A DNA stretch of 64,000 nucleotides from Pictodentalium vernedei (lineage: Eukaryota; Mollusca; Scaphopoda; Dentaliida; Dentaliidae). The notes below the pieces were generated by a model. That model had not been told where the DNA came from. It saw nothing but the letters and a program-made list of their open reading frames with translations, and did no database searches. Positions within the stretch are counted from its first letter, which is position 1. Every line of letters starts with the position of its first letter. Below, in pieces: positions 1 to 10,939 of the stretch. The position numbers and the translations under genes are program-made. The stretch spans positions 245,521,187 to 245,585,186 of the forward strand of contig CM062289.1 of assembly GCA_031216915.1 (NCBI GenBank). Reading direction: 5' to 3'.

Positions 1-275
1 ATCAGAACTTTCATACACAGGTTCTGTACAAAAAACTGATTGCACTAATTTCGGTACAAAATGGATGCCGGTGGCCATCTTGAATTTTGAACCACACCCC
101 AAAACACTTGTTCTCGTCCCACAGTGATAACAAAGGTACCCAAGAAGTTTCATAAAGATCAGTTCATAAATACGGCCTGTAGCCCGAGCCGCATTGAATT
201 GTTGATGGATGACAGACGATGGGCCATGACAAAACCTCAAATTTGACTACATCACAGTTGATCTAAAAATAATGA
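1..275 (+). repeat. Family A tandem-core element, 3' part (A0), cut by window edge
   Basis: One partial core unit of the family seen again at 1238-3075 and 51755-53976: it shares the GGTACAAAATGG, AACAAAGGTACCCAAGAAG and CATAAATACGGCC blocks. It ends in a degenerate form of the family's terminal hairpin and a CTAAAA end near 275. Its left part lies outside the window. It is non-coding; the short open frames here are not conserved between copies. Confidence 0.8.
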
Positions 276-342
276 AAATTGAATGGTGATTTCTGTGAAT
301 AGTGCTGGCTGATTTTTGCCAATATGTTGGGTAAAGGGTTAA
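276..342. mobile_element. Right arm of a TTAA foldback MITE
   Basis: The stretch ends GTTGGGTAAAGGG followed by TTAA (339-342), the same right end as the full copies at 16032-16275 and 20201-20454. The left arm is missing; the end of family-A copy A0 sits where it should be, so A0 probably landed inside this MITE. The TTAA target and CCCTTTACC-type ends suggest a piggyBac-like non-autonomous element. Confidence 0.6.
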
Positions 343-487
343 TAGATATATTCTGTCTCACAAACAAGGTACAACAGAATAAATGCCAAGTCTATCACAC
401 AAATACCAGAAAATGGCCGTTTTCCTGTTAATGTGACTACTCCTGTTTACTGAAATCTTTCACTGGCAAAGTAGCTAATTGAATAAA

Positions 488-1061
488 CCCTTTAAACAAC
501 ATCCACCCACATAACTTACAAACCAAAGTGTTGAAAAAAAACATTTCCACAAATTTCAACAAAATCACCTATGACCCCTCATTGAAATGAGCTTGACAAT
601 GTTATTATTATTATTATTTATTTATTGGGGTTTAAGGTCACATGTTTTTGCACAATGGCTAATCATGACCATGACAGTTTTATGGGTGGAGGAAGCCAGA
701 GTACCCAGAGAGAACCACCGAGCAATGGAGAGCAACTGTCAGCTCCCCAACATACTAACTCCACACAAGCAGGGTTAGCATTGGTTGAAGACAAGTGCAC
801 TATCGACGTGCAGTACGCCTTAGTACACGACGTCACCGTGCCCCCACATGGGCAATGGGGGGTGAAGTGTCTTGCCCAAGGACACAACACGGTTGCCGCA
901 GGTGGGATTCGAACAGAGGACCTCTCGGCTTGTAGCCTGCACCTCTACCTGAGCTTGACAATGAGGAGGCACCACCTCATATGGTTTTGGTGAAAATTTT
1001 TGAAAAACTTTAGAAAAAAATAACAAATTTTAATTATCGTGTGTATTGGTTAAAGGGTTAA
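488..1061. mobile_element. Palindromic TTAA-type MITE split by a SINE
   Basis: Ends are CCCTTTAAACAAC on the left and the inverse of CCCTTTAACCAAT on the right, followed by TTAA at 1058-1061. The middle is a foldback (CCCCTCATTGAAATGAG / CTCATATGG side) now separated by the SINE at 602-949. It is related to, but diverged from, the copies at 10940, 16032 and 20201. Confidence 0.55.
602..949 (-). mobile_element. tRNA-derived SINE, copy 1 (5'-truncated)
   Basis: On the minus strand it carries a B-box-like TTCGAATCCCACC segment, a conserved central CCTTGGGCAAGACACTTCA-type core and a (TTATTA)/(TTTA) tail at its 3' end (602-625). It is flanked by a 14-bp direct repeat, TGAGCTTGACAATG, at 588-601 and 950-963. 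The A-box end of the tRNA head is absent, so it is 5'-truncated. It sits inside a foldback MITE. Open frames across it are chance products of SINE sequence. Confidence 0.9.
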
Positions 1062-1237
1062 CAGGGCTCCACTGTATTTTGAAATTTGGAGAAAAATGTT
1101 GGCAATCGCTGTTATTTGGTGACAAAATGCAGAGTGAAAATGCTATTACTGGTATTAATTTCAGTAGAAAATGTAAGCCATCACCACTAGGAAGCCATCC
1201 CCATCATTTGGTAGGAGAGACTATACCAAATATCAAA

Positions 1238-3075
1238 TGAAAGAGTCAATGACTCTGTAGCTCAACTTGGATATGACAGGAATTAGTACTTGCTGTGACC
1301 AAGACAACTGAATAATGAATATGACAGGAATTAGTATTTGTTTTGGCCCAGTCAACAATAATAAAAGAATTACAAGGTGACTGTAATGGACTACAGATTA
1401 AGACCAATCATTGTAGATTATTATTTTTGTGTGGAAATTTTCAGTCCCAAACAAAATATTTTCAGACTAAAATTTTTTCTTCTTCTTCTTAAAATTGACC
1501 AAAATGCATCAAAACACAAAAAACTAATTTCCGGATTTTGGTCCAAAATTTTCTAAGTCCCACCTGGACCCCAAATTTTCAGTGTAAAAAAATTTTTTTT
1601 TTTTTTTGTCTTAAAATTGACCAAAACGCATAAAAAACCAAAAAAACTAATTTCCGGATTTTGGGCCAAAATTTTCTAAGTCCCACCCGGACCCCTAATT
1701 TGCATAATTTATTCACGAGAAAAACTCTGTATTATATGTAATGTATCCCATGGTACTAAACATTCATACAAAAATTTATTCAAATCAGATCTTTCATTTG
1801 GAAGTTCTGCGCAAAAATCTGATTGCACTTAATTTTGAACAAAATGGCTGCTAGCGGCCATCTTGAATTTCAGACTGGACCCAAAAACACTCCTTCTCGT
1901 CCCACAGTGATAACAAAGGTACCCATGAAGTTTCGTGAAGATCGGTTCATAAATACGGCCTCTAGCCCGAGCCGTATTGGGATTTGCACTCACAGTGCTG
2001 AAAGTAACACTAAATAAATCAAAGTTAGCCTAATTTGCATAATTTACGCACAAGAAAAAAACCTGTAATATATGTAATGTATCCCATGGTACTAAACATT
2101 CATACAAAAAATTATTCAAATCAGAGCTTTCATATGAAGTTCTGTACAAAAAACAGATTTCGACATCGTCGGTACAAAATGGCTGCTGGCAGCCATCTGG
2201 AATTTGGGACTGCACCCCAAAACACTCGTTCTCATCCCACGGTCATAACAAAGGTACCCAAGAAGTTTCGTAAAGATTGGTTCATAAATACGACCTCTAG
2301 CCCGAGCCATAGCAGCTTGGCACTTACAGCTCTGAAAGTAACACTAAATAAATCAAAATTAGTCTAATTTGCATAATTTACGCACGAGAAAAAAACCCGT
2401 ATTATATGTGATGTATCCCATTGTACTACACATTTATACAAAACTTTATTCAAATCAGAACTTTCATACAGAAGTTCTGTACAAAAAACTGATTTTTGCA
2501 TCATCGGTACAAAATGGCCATTGGCAGCCATCTTGAATTTTGGACCACACCCAAAAACACTCGTTCCCGTCCCAGGGTCATAACAAAGGTACCCAAGAAG
2601 TTTCGTAAAGATTGGTTCATAAATACGGCCTCTAGCCCGAGCCATAGCAGCTTGGCACTTACAGCTCTGAAAGTAACACTAAATAAATCAAAGTCAGTCT
2701 AATTTGCATAATTTACGCACGAGAAAAAAACCTGTATTATATGTGATGTATCCCATGGTACTAAACATTTATACAAAACTTTATTCAAATCAGAACTTTC
2801 ATACAGAAGTTCTGAACAAAAAACTGATTTTTGCATCATCGGTACAAAATGGCCGCTGGCAGCCATGTTGAATTTCGGACCACACCTAAAAACACTCGTT
2901 CCCTTCCCAGGGTCATAACAAAGGTACACAAGAAGTTTCGTAAAGATCGGTTCATAAATACGACCTCTAGCCCGAGCCATAGCCAATTGTTGACGTATGG
3001 ACAGACGGACGGACGGACAGACGGACGACGGGCCATGACAATAGCTCAAATTTTACTTCGTCAAAGTTGAGCTAA
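1238..3075 (+). repeat. Family A hairpin-ended tandem-core element, copy A1 (HINE/pearl-like)
   Basis: The 5' end TGAAAGAGTCAATGACTCTG forms a perfect 7-bp hairpin (1242-1256) and is followed by TAGCTCAACTTG. Two units of about 124 bp (about 1440-1690) precede about four core units of 334-335 bp whose TAATTTGCAT blocks start at 1696, 2031, 2365 and 2700. Then come a (GGAC)n microsatellite (about 3000-3027) and a 3' hairpin (3043-3073) with arms AGCTCAAATTTTAC and GTCAAAGTTGAGCT, ending CTAA. The arrangement is that of non-autonomous Helentron/HINE 'pearl' elements. No protein is encoded; the repeated open frames are the core read in several frames. Confidence 0.8.
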
Positions 3076-4590
3076 TGATCCTGACTGGAGGATCAAATAA
3101 GATTTTTGAAGAATTATTCTTCTTATTGCAGAGAGTTAACCTTTGGGACCCACACAGGGAGTCTGAATGTGGCTTGGTTTGAACAAACTTGCATCAGACC
3201 CCGATAAGGATGCCATATTCTAAATATCAAAAGATCCTGAATCGTTGATCTGAAGATGGTGAGTTTCAAAGAATATTCATGTTGCATCAAATTAAAATTG
3301 GGTCTCCACAGCAAATTAACTCTGTCCTTTTTCTGCCCCCATAGATGTTGTATAATACATACCAAAAGATTTTGACTTGGGCTTCCATTGGGCGCCTAAA
3401 TATGAACCAGAGGACTTAATTTGAACAAACTGGAATTGGAACCCTCTTAGGATGCTATATGACAAATTTCAAATCAAAAAGTCAAAACATTTTGACAGAT
3501 TAATCTGAAGAAAATATTCAAACAATACTCCTCATATTGCAATAAGATAAAATTTGGGCTCTCACTTGGGGGCCAAAATATGAATCCAGGGAGCTGATTT
3601 GAACAAAGTTGAATTTGACCCCATAAGGATTCTGAATACTAAATATCAAAAGATTATCGCTGGTGTATCAGATTCAGTTTGAACAAACTTGAATATTCCC
3701 CCCATAAATATGATGTACATGTATACAAATTATCAAAAGATTCCAATGGGTGAATCATGAGATGGTTCTCAAACAATATATCCCATGTTGAACTAAGCTA
3801 AAATTCAGGCTCCCACAGGGAGCCCAAACATGAACCGATGGACCTGATTTGAATAAATTTGAATCTGATCATCCTATGTATGGTGTATTTCAAATGAATC
3901 TGGAGACTAAGAGTTCTTTAATTTTTGAAAATATGCTGACTCAGCATTTGTTCAATTCCCCAAAGGATACCCTTTAACATAACCGATTTCTATGTTTTTT
4001 GCCCATTCGATTCTACTGGTCCTAAGGATGCTTCATATCAAATTACAGTTCTCTGTTCCAAGCACTTTTGGAAATATGAGCATTTAAAAAAGATTCTATT
4101 TTTAGTTTCATGCGGGATGCAAGAAAATTTTTTTTTTTTTTGCATAAATCAAATACTTATACCAGATTTGGTTTAAATCAGCCCACTGCTTCTAAAAATA
4201 GAAATTTCGGGCAGGGCCAAAAATGTTACCGCTTTTCAGAACTGAAAATATTGCTTGCCCCACATACTCCTCTTGAACAAACTTTAGTCTACCTCAAAAG
4301 GAAGTTGATATACATATATCAAGTTATTCCATCCACTGGAACATGAGAAGAAGATTTTATTAACATTTGGGGCAATTATCTCATAACCTGTCCCCACTGG
4401 GGGCTGCATATCAATTTTAACAAAACTTAATTGCCTCTCCCCAGTCATCATTCACATGGAATTTTATTGAAATTGATGAAGCAGTTAGGGTGGGGAAGGG
4501 GGGGGGGGGGGTAGAAAATCAAACACCACCTTTATGCCAGATGAAGAGTGATCACTATGGCTCACACTGACTTTCGATCAGGTGAGCTAA
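3076..4590 (+). repeat. Family B tandem-core element, copy B1 (5' end missing)
   Basis: Diverged units of about 160 bp carry the blocks GGGAGCCCAAATAT, TTGAACAAACTTGAATCTGA, CAAATATCAAAAGATTCTGA and TCTGAAGAAGA. A non-repeated 3' region (TTCTACTGGTCCTAAGGAT and onward) leads to a G-rich run at about 4498-4512 and a terminal hairpin (about 4558-4588: GCTCAC.CTGA / TCAG.TGAGC) with a CTAA end. It begins exactly where A1 ends, so one of the two elements probably inserted at the other's terminus. Confidence 0.75.
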
Positions 4591-5384
4591 AAACTTTAAT
4601 GCAGATGAAATTTTTGTTAAGATGTGTCATTGTGACGAAATAAGTGAAGTAGACCAAAATTCATTAGAATTAAACATAATTTCTGAAAGCATATGGTTTC
4701 TAATTTTACCCTTCATATTGTCCCAATGAATGACTGTAATGAACAACAACAGTGCATTACTTTAACAACGACTGGCATAATGAGATCAATAAATTTTTAA
4801 CTTACAAAACTCACACCGCAATTATCAACAACAACAATCCGGATTAAATGGCATGAATGCATATGCTATAAACAGAACACTTGTATACAAAAGCAAATAT
4901 TGCCAAATATGGAAAATGATATTGCAGTTTGTACTGTCCAGAATTTTCTGTGAGTGATCGGCTTACCAGATCAGGATGATAATGGCTGCCAGCTTTTTTA
5001 AATGAAAACAACAAATTTTTGCCTTCAAGTTAAAATCAACTGGTCTTCATAGTGGAATACGTGTTTGAGAGAGTGGGTGTTGCCTACAATTTAGGCCTTA
5101 CTTTTTAAGTTGACGCAATTCTTTTAATAATTGCTATACTGCCTTTGTTGTTGATTTTCACTTTTAAGTTTGGAATAACATCAGAGTGTGCATTTGTTGT
5201 TCTTTTGAAATTGTTCTATAATTCTAATATAATTATTATATAATTATAATAATAATTATTAATAATTAGTAATTATTATATAATATAATTTAATTCTAAT
5301 AGTTCTATAATTGTAATTCTATAATTTTTTGAAGTGAAAGAATCAAATCAACTTGAGGTGTTATTAACAGAAGAAATGTTTTCT
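4591..5384. other. Unassigned AT-rich stretch with an A/T-only tract
   Basis: I see no coding frame, RNA gene or family member here. The only notable feature is an almost pure A/T tract at about 5218-5325 made of TAATTATTATA variants, likely simple-sequence expansion. Confidence 0.6.
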
Positions 5385-5480
5385 CATAATGCAACTGGGA
5401 ATTTACCCAATTCAGTCTTGTTTGAGAGAGTTCATTGAGCTCTGTCAAACAAGAATTCATTCATTCAATTCCTAGTTGCA
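5385..5480. mobile_element. Hairpin MITE family E, copy 1
   Basis: A palindromic element: left arm CATAATGCAACTGGGAATTT, near-palindromic centre with GAGCTCTGTCAAACAAG, right arm ending AATTCCTAGTTGCA. Other copies are at 11834-11936, 16446-16500, 18842-18945 and 50030-50119. The full consensus is about 100 bp with CCATAATGCAACT-type ends. There is no coding capacity. Confidence 0.7.
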
Positions 5481-5645
5481 AGCCTGAAAATAAGCAATCT
5501 GTCATTTGCAGAATGAGGTCCCCAGTGGGTGAATTTGCTGATGCTATTCCATACAGTGGGCAATAATCTCGGCAGGGTAGCATCATCAACTTCACCCTCT
5601 GAGAGCCTCATTCTGCAGATGACAGTCTGTTTATTTCCAGGCTTG
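5480..5645. mobile_element. Palindromic MITE family F, copy 1
   Basis: The inverted ends are AAGCCTGAAAATAAGC and the reverse of AAGCCTGGAAATAAACAG; inner arms carry TCTGTCATTTGCAGAATGAGG and its inverse. It directly follows family-E copy 1, and beyond its right end a second family-E right half appears (GAGCTCTGTCAAACA), so F seems to have inserted at or in an E element. A second copy lies at 31540-31787. Confidence 0.7.
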
Positions 5646-6060
5646 TTATGAGGTTGAGCTCTGTCAAACACAATTGAATTAGTTCACAGGGAATGTCAAA
5701 GCAAAAAGAAAGATATAAGTCATATTAAAAAGTAGTATTTAAGATGCAATTCTATTGCATTTCTGTTTTGACAGTTGAGATTCCATACGTTGTGGACAGA
5801 AAAGGAAACAGAGTATTTTGGCCATGATGCAACTTACCTTAATTAGTCATGATCCCATCAAATACAGTACATGTAGAGTGTATTATCATTATATCGCCTC
5901 TGGAGTTGAGATTCCACCCAAGAAATAGTTGCAAATTTGTTGCAAAGCATAACAATCACACGCAAAGTTCCAGCTGATGTAGTCCATGCCAGATGATTTT
6001 TTTAGTACTAGAATACTACCACAGAAATAATGCCCAGAGTTCCAGTAATGCAAAACTAGT
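5646..6060. other. Unassigned non-coding stretch
   Basis: It begins with the leftover family-E half (to about 5690). The rest shows no recognisable gene, RNA or repeat. Confidence 0.5.
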
Positions 6061-9000
6061 GAGTCCAAATATCAACCCAGGGACTTAACTTGAACAAACT
6101 TGAGTCTGAGCGCTTCGCCTCCACCCCCGTATGCTGTATACAAAGTATCTACAGATTCTGAATGGTGGATCTGAAGAAGCAAATTTTTTAAAGATTATTC
6201 GTCATATTACACCAAGTTAAAATTTGGGCCCACCTAGGGAGCCCAAATATGAATCCATAGACTTAATTTGAACAAACTTGAATCTGAGCCTGGCTAGGGT
6301 GTTGTACACCAAGTATCAAAACATTCTGAATGGTGGCTCTCTATTCCTGTTTTGCAGTTAAAATTAGGACTTCTGACTGGTGGTTTGGGAGAAGATTTTG
6401 AGAATATTACCAACTTAGCACTATGTTAAAATTTGACTGCCATCCCAACCCACCCCCTTAAGGAATACAAATATCAACCCAGGGACTTTATTTGAACAAA
6501 CTGAATTTGAACACTCTAAGGATGCTGTATACAAAATATCAAAAGATTCTGATTGTATCTCAAGAAGGAGTTTTTTTAAGATATTGGATCAAGTTAAAAC
6601 TTGGTCTCCAATAGGAAGCCCAAATATTTTAACCTAGGGACTTGATTTTAACACACAAACTTGAATCTGACTCCCTTAAGGATGGTGTATACCATGTATC
6701 AAAAGATTCTGACTGGGGGTTCCTGAAAAGAAAATTTTGAAAGAATATTCCCCATATTTCACCAAGTAACATTTGGGCTCCAATAGGGAGCCCAAACTGT
6801 AATCAAAGGAATTGATTTGAACAAACTTGAATTAGACCCCCATAAGGGTGCTGTATAACATATAGTCTGATAAGCAGTTCTGGAGAAGAAGATTTTTAAA
6901 GATTATCCCTCTTATTGGACTCCCCACATTCGACTAAGTTAACACTTGGGCTCTAATAGGGAGCCCAAATATTAACCAAGGGACTTGATTTTTCAAACTT
7001 AAGTCTGACTACCCTAAGAAAGGTGTATACCAAATATCAAAAGATTCTGAGTGGGGGTTCGTGAGAAGAAAATTAGTAAAGAATATTCCTCAGATTGCAG
7101 CAATTACAAATTCAGGTTCCAACAGGGAGCTCAAATATTATTCAATTCTGAATGGGGAATCTTAAGAAGAAGATAATTAAATATTAATACCCACATTGCA
7201 CTACGTTAAAATTTGCGCTTCCATAGCAAGCCCAAATATTAACCAATGGACTTGATTTGAAGAAACTTGAATCGGACCCCTGTAAGGATTCAGTATACCA
7301 TATGTATACCATATATCAAAAGATTCTATTGGTTCTGGAAAAGAAGGGTTTTGAAGACTATTCCCCAAATTCGATGAAGTTAAAATTTGGGCTCCAATAG
7401 GGAGCCCAATATTAACCCAAAGATTTGTCTTGAACACACATAGATCTGACCTCCCCAAGGATGCTGTATATTAAATATCAAAGGATTAGGACTGGTGGAT
7501 CTGAAGAAGAGGATTTTTAAAGATTATTCCTCATATTGCACTAAGTTAAAATTTAGGTCCCCATAGGGAGCCCAAATATTATCTGAGGGACTTGCTTTGA
7601 AAAAACTCGAATCTGGCCCCAAAAGGATGCAGTATATACCCAATATCAAAAGATTCTGAGAGGTGGATCTGAAGAAGAAAATTTTTTAAAGATTATTTCC
7701 CATATCGTATTAAGTTACAATTCAGGCTCAAATAGAGAGACCAATTATTAACCATTGGGCTTGATTTTAACAAATTTGATACTGGCCCTGTAGGGATTCT
7801 GTGTACCATATATCAAAAGATTCTGACCAGTGGTTCTGAAGAAGAAGAGTTTTAAAGGTTATTCTTCTTCCTGGACTAAGTTAAAATTTGGGCTCCAATA
7901 GGGAGCTCAAATATTAACTCGGGGACTTGATTTGAACAAACTTATTTATTTATTTATTTATTGATGTTTAAGGTCACATATTTATGCACAATGGCTAATC
8001 ATGACCGTGACAGTTTTACGCGTGGAGGAAGCCGGAGTACCCGGAGAGAACCACCGAGCAACGACGAGCAGCTGTCAGCTCCCCAACATCGTAACTCCGC
8101 ACTGCAGCACAGGCAGGGTTAGATTGGTTGAAGACATGCGTACCATCGACGTGCAGTACGCCTTAGTACACGGCATCATCGTGCCCCCATGCGGGCAATG
8201 GAGATGAAGTGTCTTGCCCAAGGACACAACGCGGTTGCCGCAGGTGGGATTCGAACCGAGGACCTCTCGGCTTGCAGCCTGCACCTCTTCCTACTGAGCC
8301 ACCGCGCTCCCGAACAAACTTAGATCTGGCCTCCCAAAAGATGATGTATACCAAATATCAAAAGATTTTGACTTGTGGATCTGAAGAAGATGATTTTTAA
8401 AGATTATTTCCAATATTGCACTAATCCAGGGACTAGATTTGAACAAACTTAAATCTGACCTCCCTAAGGATGCTGTATACCAAATATCAAAAGATTCTGA
8501 CTGGTGGATCTGAAGAAAAAGATATTTAAAGATTATTTCCAATCTTGCGTAAGTTAAAATTTGGGCTCCCAAAGAGAACCCAATTATTAACTGATGGACT
8601 TGAGTTGAACAAAGTTGAATCCAACCCCTGTAAGGATTCTGTGTACCAAATAGCAAAAGATTCTGACTAATGTTTCTGGAGAAGAAGAGTATTAAAGTTT
8701 ATTCCTCATATTGGACTAAATTAAAATTCAGGCTCCAATGGGGAGCCCAAATATTAACCCAGGGATTTGGTTTGAACAAAATTAGATCTAGCCTCCATAA
8801 AGATGCTATTCACCAAATATCAGCATATACTAAAGGGCAGATCATCAGAAGAAGATTTTTAAAGATTATTACCCATATAGCCCTAAGTTAAAATTTGGGC
8901 TCCTGTATTGAGCCCAAATATGAAACGAGGGGCTTAATTTTAACAAACTTGTATCTGACCCCTCTATGGATGTGGTATACCAAATATCAAAGGATTCTGA

Positions 9001-9405
9001 TCAGTGGTTCTGGGAATGAAAATTTTTAGAATTTTTTCAAATACACTGCGTTTTTTCAATGTCCCACTACAGAACACCATGACATAAATGAAGGCATTTT
9101 TTTTACTACTCCATTCTACTGGTCCTAAATAAGGATGCTTCATACCAAATAACAGTTCTGTGTTTTGTGCGGTTTGGGAAATATGGGCATTTGAAAATAT
9201 TTCTATTTTTAGCTCCTGGTGTTCCCAAATGGACACATGAGGGGTTTTTTGGCATCAATCAAGTACTTATGACTCAATAACATCACAAACCAAATTTCGT
9301 TCAAATCAGCTCAGCGGTTCAGAAAATAAAATTTGGGGTGGGGGCCAAAAATCATAGAATGCATAAACACTTATTACTGTATGTTATTCCACCCAGTTAG
9401 AGATT
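6061..9405 (+). repeat. Family B tandem array, copy B2 (longest), interrupted by a SINE
   Basis: About 18 to 20 imperfect units of 150-165 bp, each with GGGAGCCCAAATATTAACC, GACTTGATTTGAACAAACTT, CAAATATCAAAAGATTCTGA and TCTGAAGAAGA blocks. From about 9050 comes the family's 3' unique region (TTCTACTGGTCCTAA, TTTTTAGCTCC). Neither the 5' end nor the terminal hairpin is present, so both ends are lost. The open frames here are short and differ unit to unit; the array is non-coding. Confidence 0.8.
7944..8311 (-). mobile_element. tRNA-derived SINE, copy 2 (near full length)
   Basis: The tRNA-like head at its 5' end (8311 side) has an A-box-like TGGCTCAGTAGG and a perfect B box GGTTCGAATCC (8247-8257), which an RNA polymerase III internal promoter would use. 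The conserved core follows (TGTGTCCTTGGGCAAGACAC), then a body to a (AATA)n tail at 7944-7965. A 10-bp target duplication, GAACAAACTT, lies at 7934-7943 and 8312-8321. It inserted into a family-B unit. This is the best reference copy in the window, about 368 bp. Confidence 0.95.
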
Positions 9406-9663
9406 AAGCACACTCAAATTACATTATCAGACATACAGCTATCAAAATCAACATTTATCATCTCTCTACCGCTAACTTTGCAGTCAAACATGGGCCACAA
9501 CTATACCGAAAGTGCAGGCTGAATCTGTACTGTGAAGAGATTTTTTCCCCAATGCTGTCTATCAGCATACCAAAAGGATATCGAATTTTGATTATCTGCA
9601 ACCAAGTTATATGTTAACATAGAGATTGGTTGGGCAAAGTTCTCGAGGTGTCCAAACACTCAC
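9406..9663. repeat. Diverged tandem unit (family I), left part
   Basis: The block GGGCCACAACTATACCGAAAGTGCAGGCTGAATC (shown in part here as GGGCCACAACTATACC) recurs in diverged form near 10085 and 10238. The unit reads on to a CTATCAGCA / AACCAA block. Nothing coding is evident before the candidate exon at 9664. Confidence 0.45.
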
Positions 9664-9851
9664 TGTCAGCACCAATTCTGGGGTGCATGCTGTCACTGCA
9701 TACTGTCCCATCGGGTGGGGACATAAAATGGTTGTCCTCTGTGCAGAGAGAGACACTCTCTTCATTGTATTCGAGAAGGTCATCCCACACATCTGTGCCA
9801 TTATGCCAAGGAGAGGCGTTAATATAAGTTGCATAATTTGTTTTGTCAATT
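9664..9851 (-). CDS. Candidate protein-coding exon or captured gene fragment, unknown product
   Basis: One minus-strand frame stays open from about 9900 to a TAA at 9615-9617 and reads as typical soluble protein, e.g. WHNGTDVWDDLLEYNEE and DNHFMSPPDGTVCSDS. A T-rich tract ends in AAG at 9852, which could be an acceptor, and a perfect GTGAGT donor follows at 9663-9658. That would give a 188-bp exon (62 whole codons, phase 2 in, phase 1 out). Alternatively the frame simply runs to the TAA as a last exon. I do not recognise the family. Caution: other frames are also open here, and diverged repeat units flank it on both sides, so it may be a captured or retroposed fragment. Confidence 0.3.
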
Positions 9852-9889
9852 CTTGTAAAACAAATAAGATAAAATAAAAAAAAGGTTAT

Positions 9890-10440
9890 AAGGTGAAATG
9901 TTCATATGAAGGGATTCACTATATTCTAAGTTTAACAAAGGCCACAATTCTAGCATTAATGTGTGGACCTGGGTGGGTCTACTGGAATACCAAATGACAA
10001 CCAATTTTGAATATCCACTCCAGATTACAAGGGGAAATGTTTGGAGGGACAGATGGAATCACAATTCCAACAATGGGCTACAACTCAACAAGGGCCACAA
10101 CTCTGACAAAAAAGTGTGGCAAAAACATGTCCTATGTTCTGATACTTATCCTCATGTTGATCTATCAGCAACCAAATTCAAAATCCACACCCGAGCTACA
10201 ACCATGAAATGATTGTATGGATGGATAGAATCTACCAAGGGCAACAAGTCTGGCCAGAAAGTGCAAGCAGAATCCATTTTATGTGGAGATCCTTTCCCCC
10301 AAATTTGGATATCTGACTGTCTGAGGAACCATGGTCTTCCCAAAGCAGACAATGATTCCGAGAGGAGACTTTTAGCAATGTTCCCCTCAGGTCAGGTCAT
10401 CATTATTTTTATTTTTCCAAAATAAACATGCTTTCTGCCA
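9890..10440. repeat. Diverged tandem repeat family I
   Basis: Two or three imperfect units share GGGCCACAACTCTGACAAAAA-like, AGTGCAAGCAGAATCC and GATCTATCAGCAACCAAATT blocks with the unit at 9490-9610. I find no clear ends, microsatellite or terminal hairpin. It is non-coding, with several short chance frames. Confidence 0.45.
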
Positions 10441-10559
10441 GAATGCCAAGCCTCGCATACTGCTCAATGCTGTACCAATACTTTCAAACTGAATTTCTTT
10501 TAACATTTTAAACAACTGGTATTCAAGTAAACAACTATTTAATTTAAGTGGCATGAACG

Positions 10560-10735
10560 CAAAGCATGTGCTGTAGTCTAGACGATCTCAAAATGGTTGT
10601 AACTGAATAACACTCATAATATTGAATAAAAAATGCAAACACAAAACCATTTGCTATACCTTCAGTACAAGTTTTACCTCTTAATTGCACACAGATTATA
10701 GAGTAAACACCTAATTAATTGAATAGGCTTTGACC
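10560..10735. mobile_element. Decayed pogo-like fragment carrying an empty MITE site
   Basis: It aligns with the interior of 15955-16619: TGAATAACACT, AAAACCATTT, TACCTTCAGTACAAG, TTATAGAGTAAA and AATTGAATAGGC all have counterparts in the same order. At the point where the other copy carries the TTAA MITE (16032-16275), this copy runs straight through (AAAACCATTTGCTATACC). No ends are recognisable. Confidence 0.65.
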
Positions 10736-10939
10736 ATACTGCAAAATGACCAATGGCAGGTATGGCAAAATAGCATTGTGTTTGATCAAAAGGTATATCT
10801 ATAATACTGATTGGCAGGAGAAAAATCCCACTAATGGCATCTACTTTTATGGAAGCTGCATGCACTCCTACTCAATCTTTTCAAAAGTACTCTCCAAAGC
10901 TGAGTCTCTGAGTGTACAGCAAAATGAAATGTTTAACCC

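Larger units (their letters stand above)
343..1074. mobile_element. Decayed pogo/Tigger-like element with nested insertions
   Basis: Internal blocks (TTACTGAAATCTTTCACTGG, AATTGAATAAA) and the right end (GGGCTCCACTG then TA at 1075) match the clearer copy at 15955-16619, which has CAGTGG-type inverted ends and a TA target. The left end is not recognisable. A palindromic MITE (about 488-1061) interrupts it, and a SINE interrupts that. No transposase is visible. Confidence 0.5.

Noticed and set aside
625-1026. Open frames over the SINE at 602-949 and over 8001-8354 and 48477-48857
   Set aside because: They are translations of SINE sequence, shared by all copies in several frames, without splice or start context.
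2116-3049. Repeated open frames reading ARARGRIYEPIFTKLLGYL and similar on the minus strand
   Set aside because: They are the family-A core repeat read in frame; the same peptide recurs at 52366-53942 only because the repeat recurs, ends differ between units, and both strands are open in places. No gene.
5218-5325. Possible replication origin or scaffold-attachment site at the A/T-only tract
   Set aside because: Only base composition supports it; no motif or symmetry beyond simple sequence.
8240-8310. A genuine tRNA gene at the head of the SINE (good B box)
   Set aside because: The A/B boxes belong to the SINE promoter. There is no acceptor stem or anticodon arm pairing that I can form, and the unit is flanked by target duplications.
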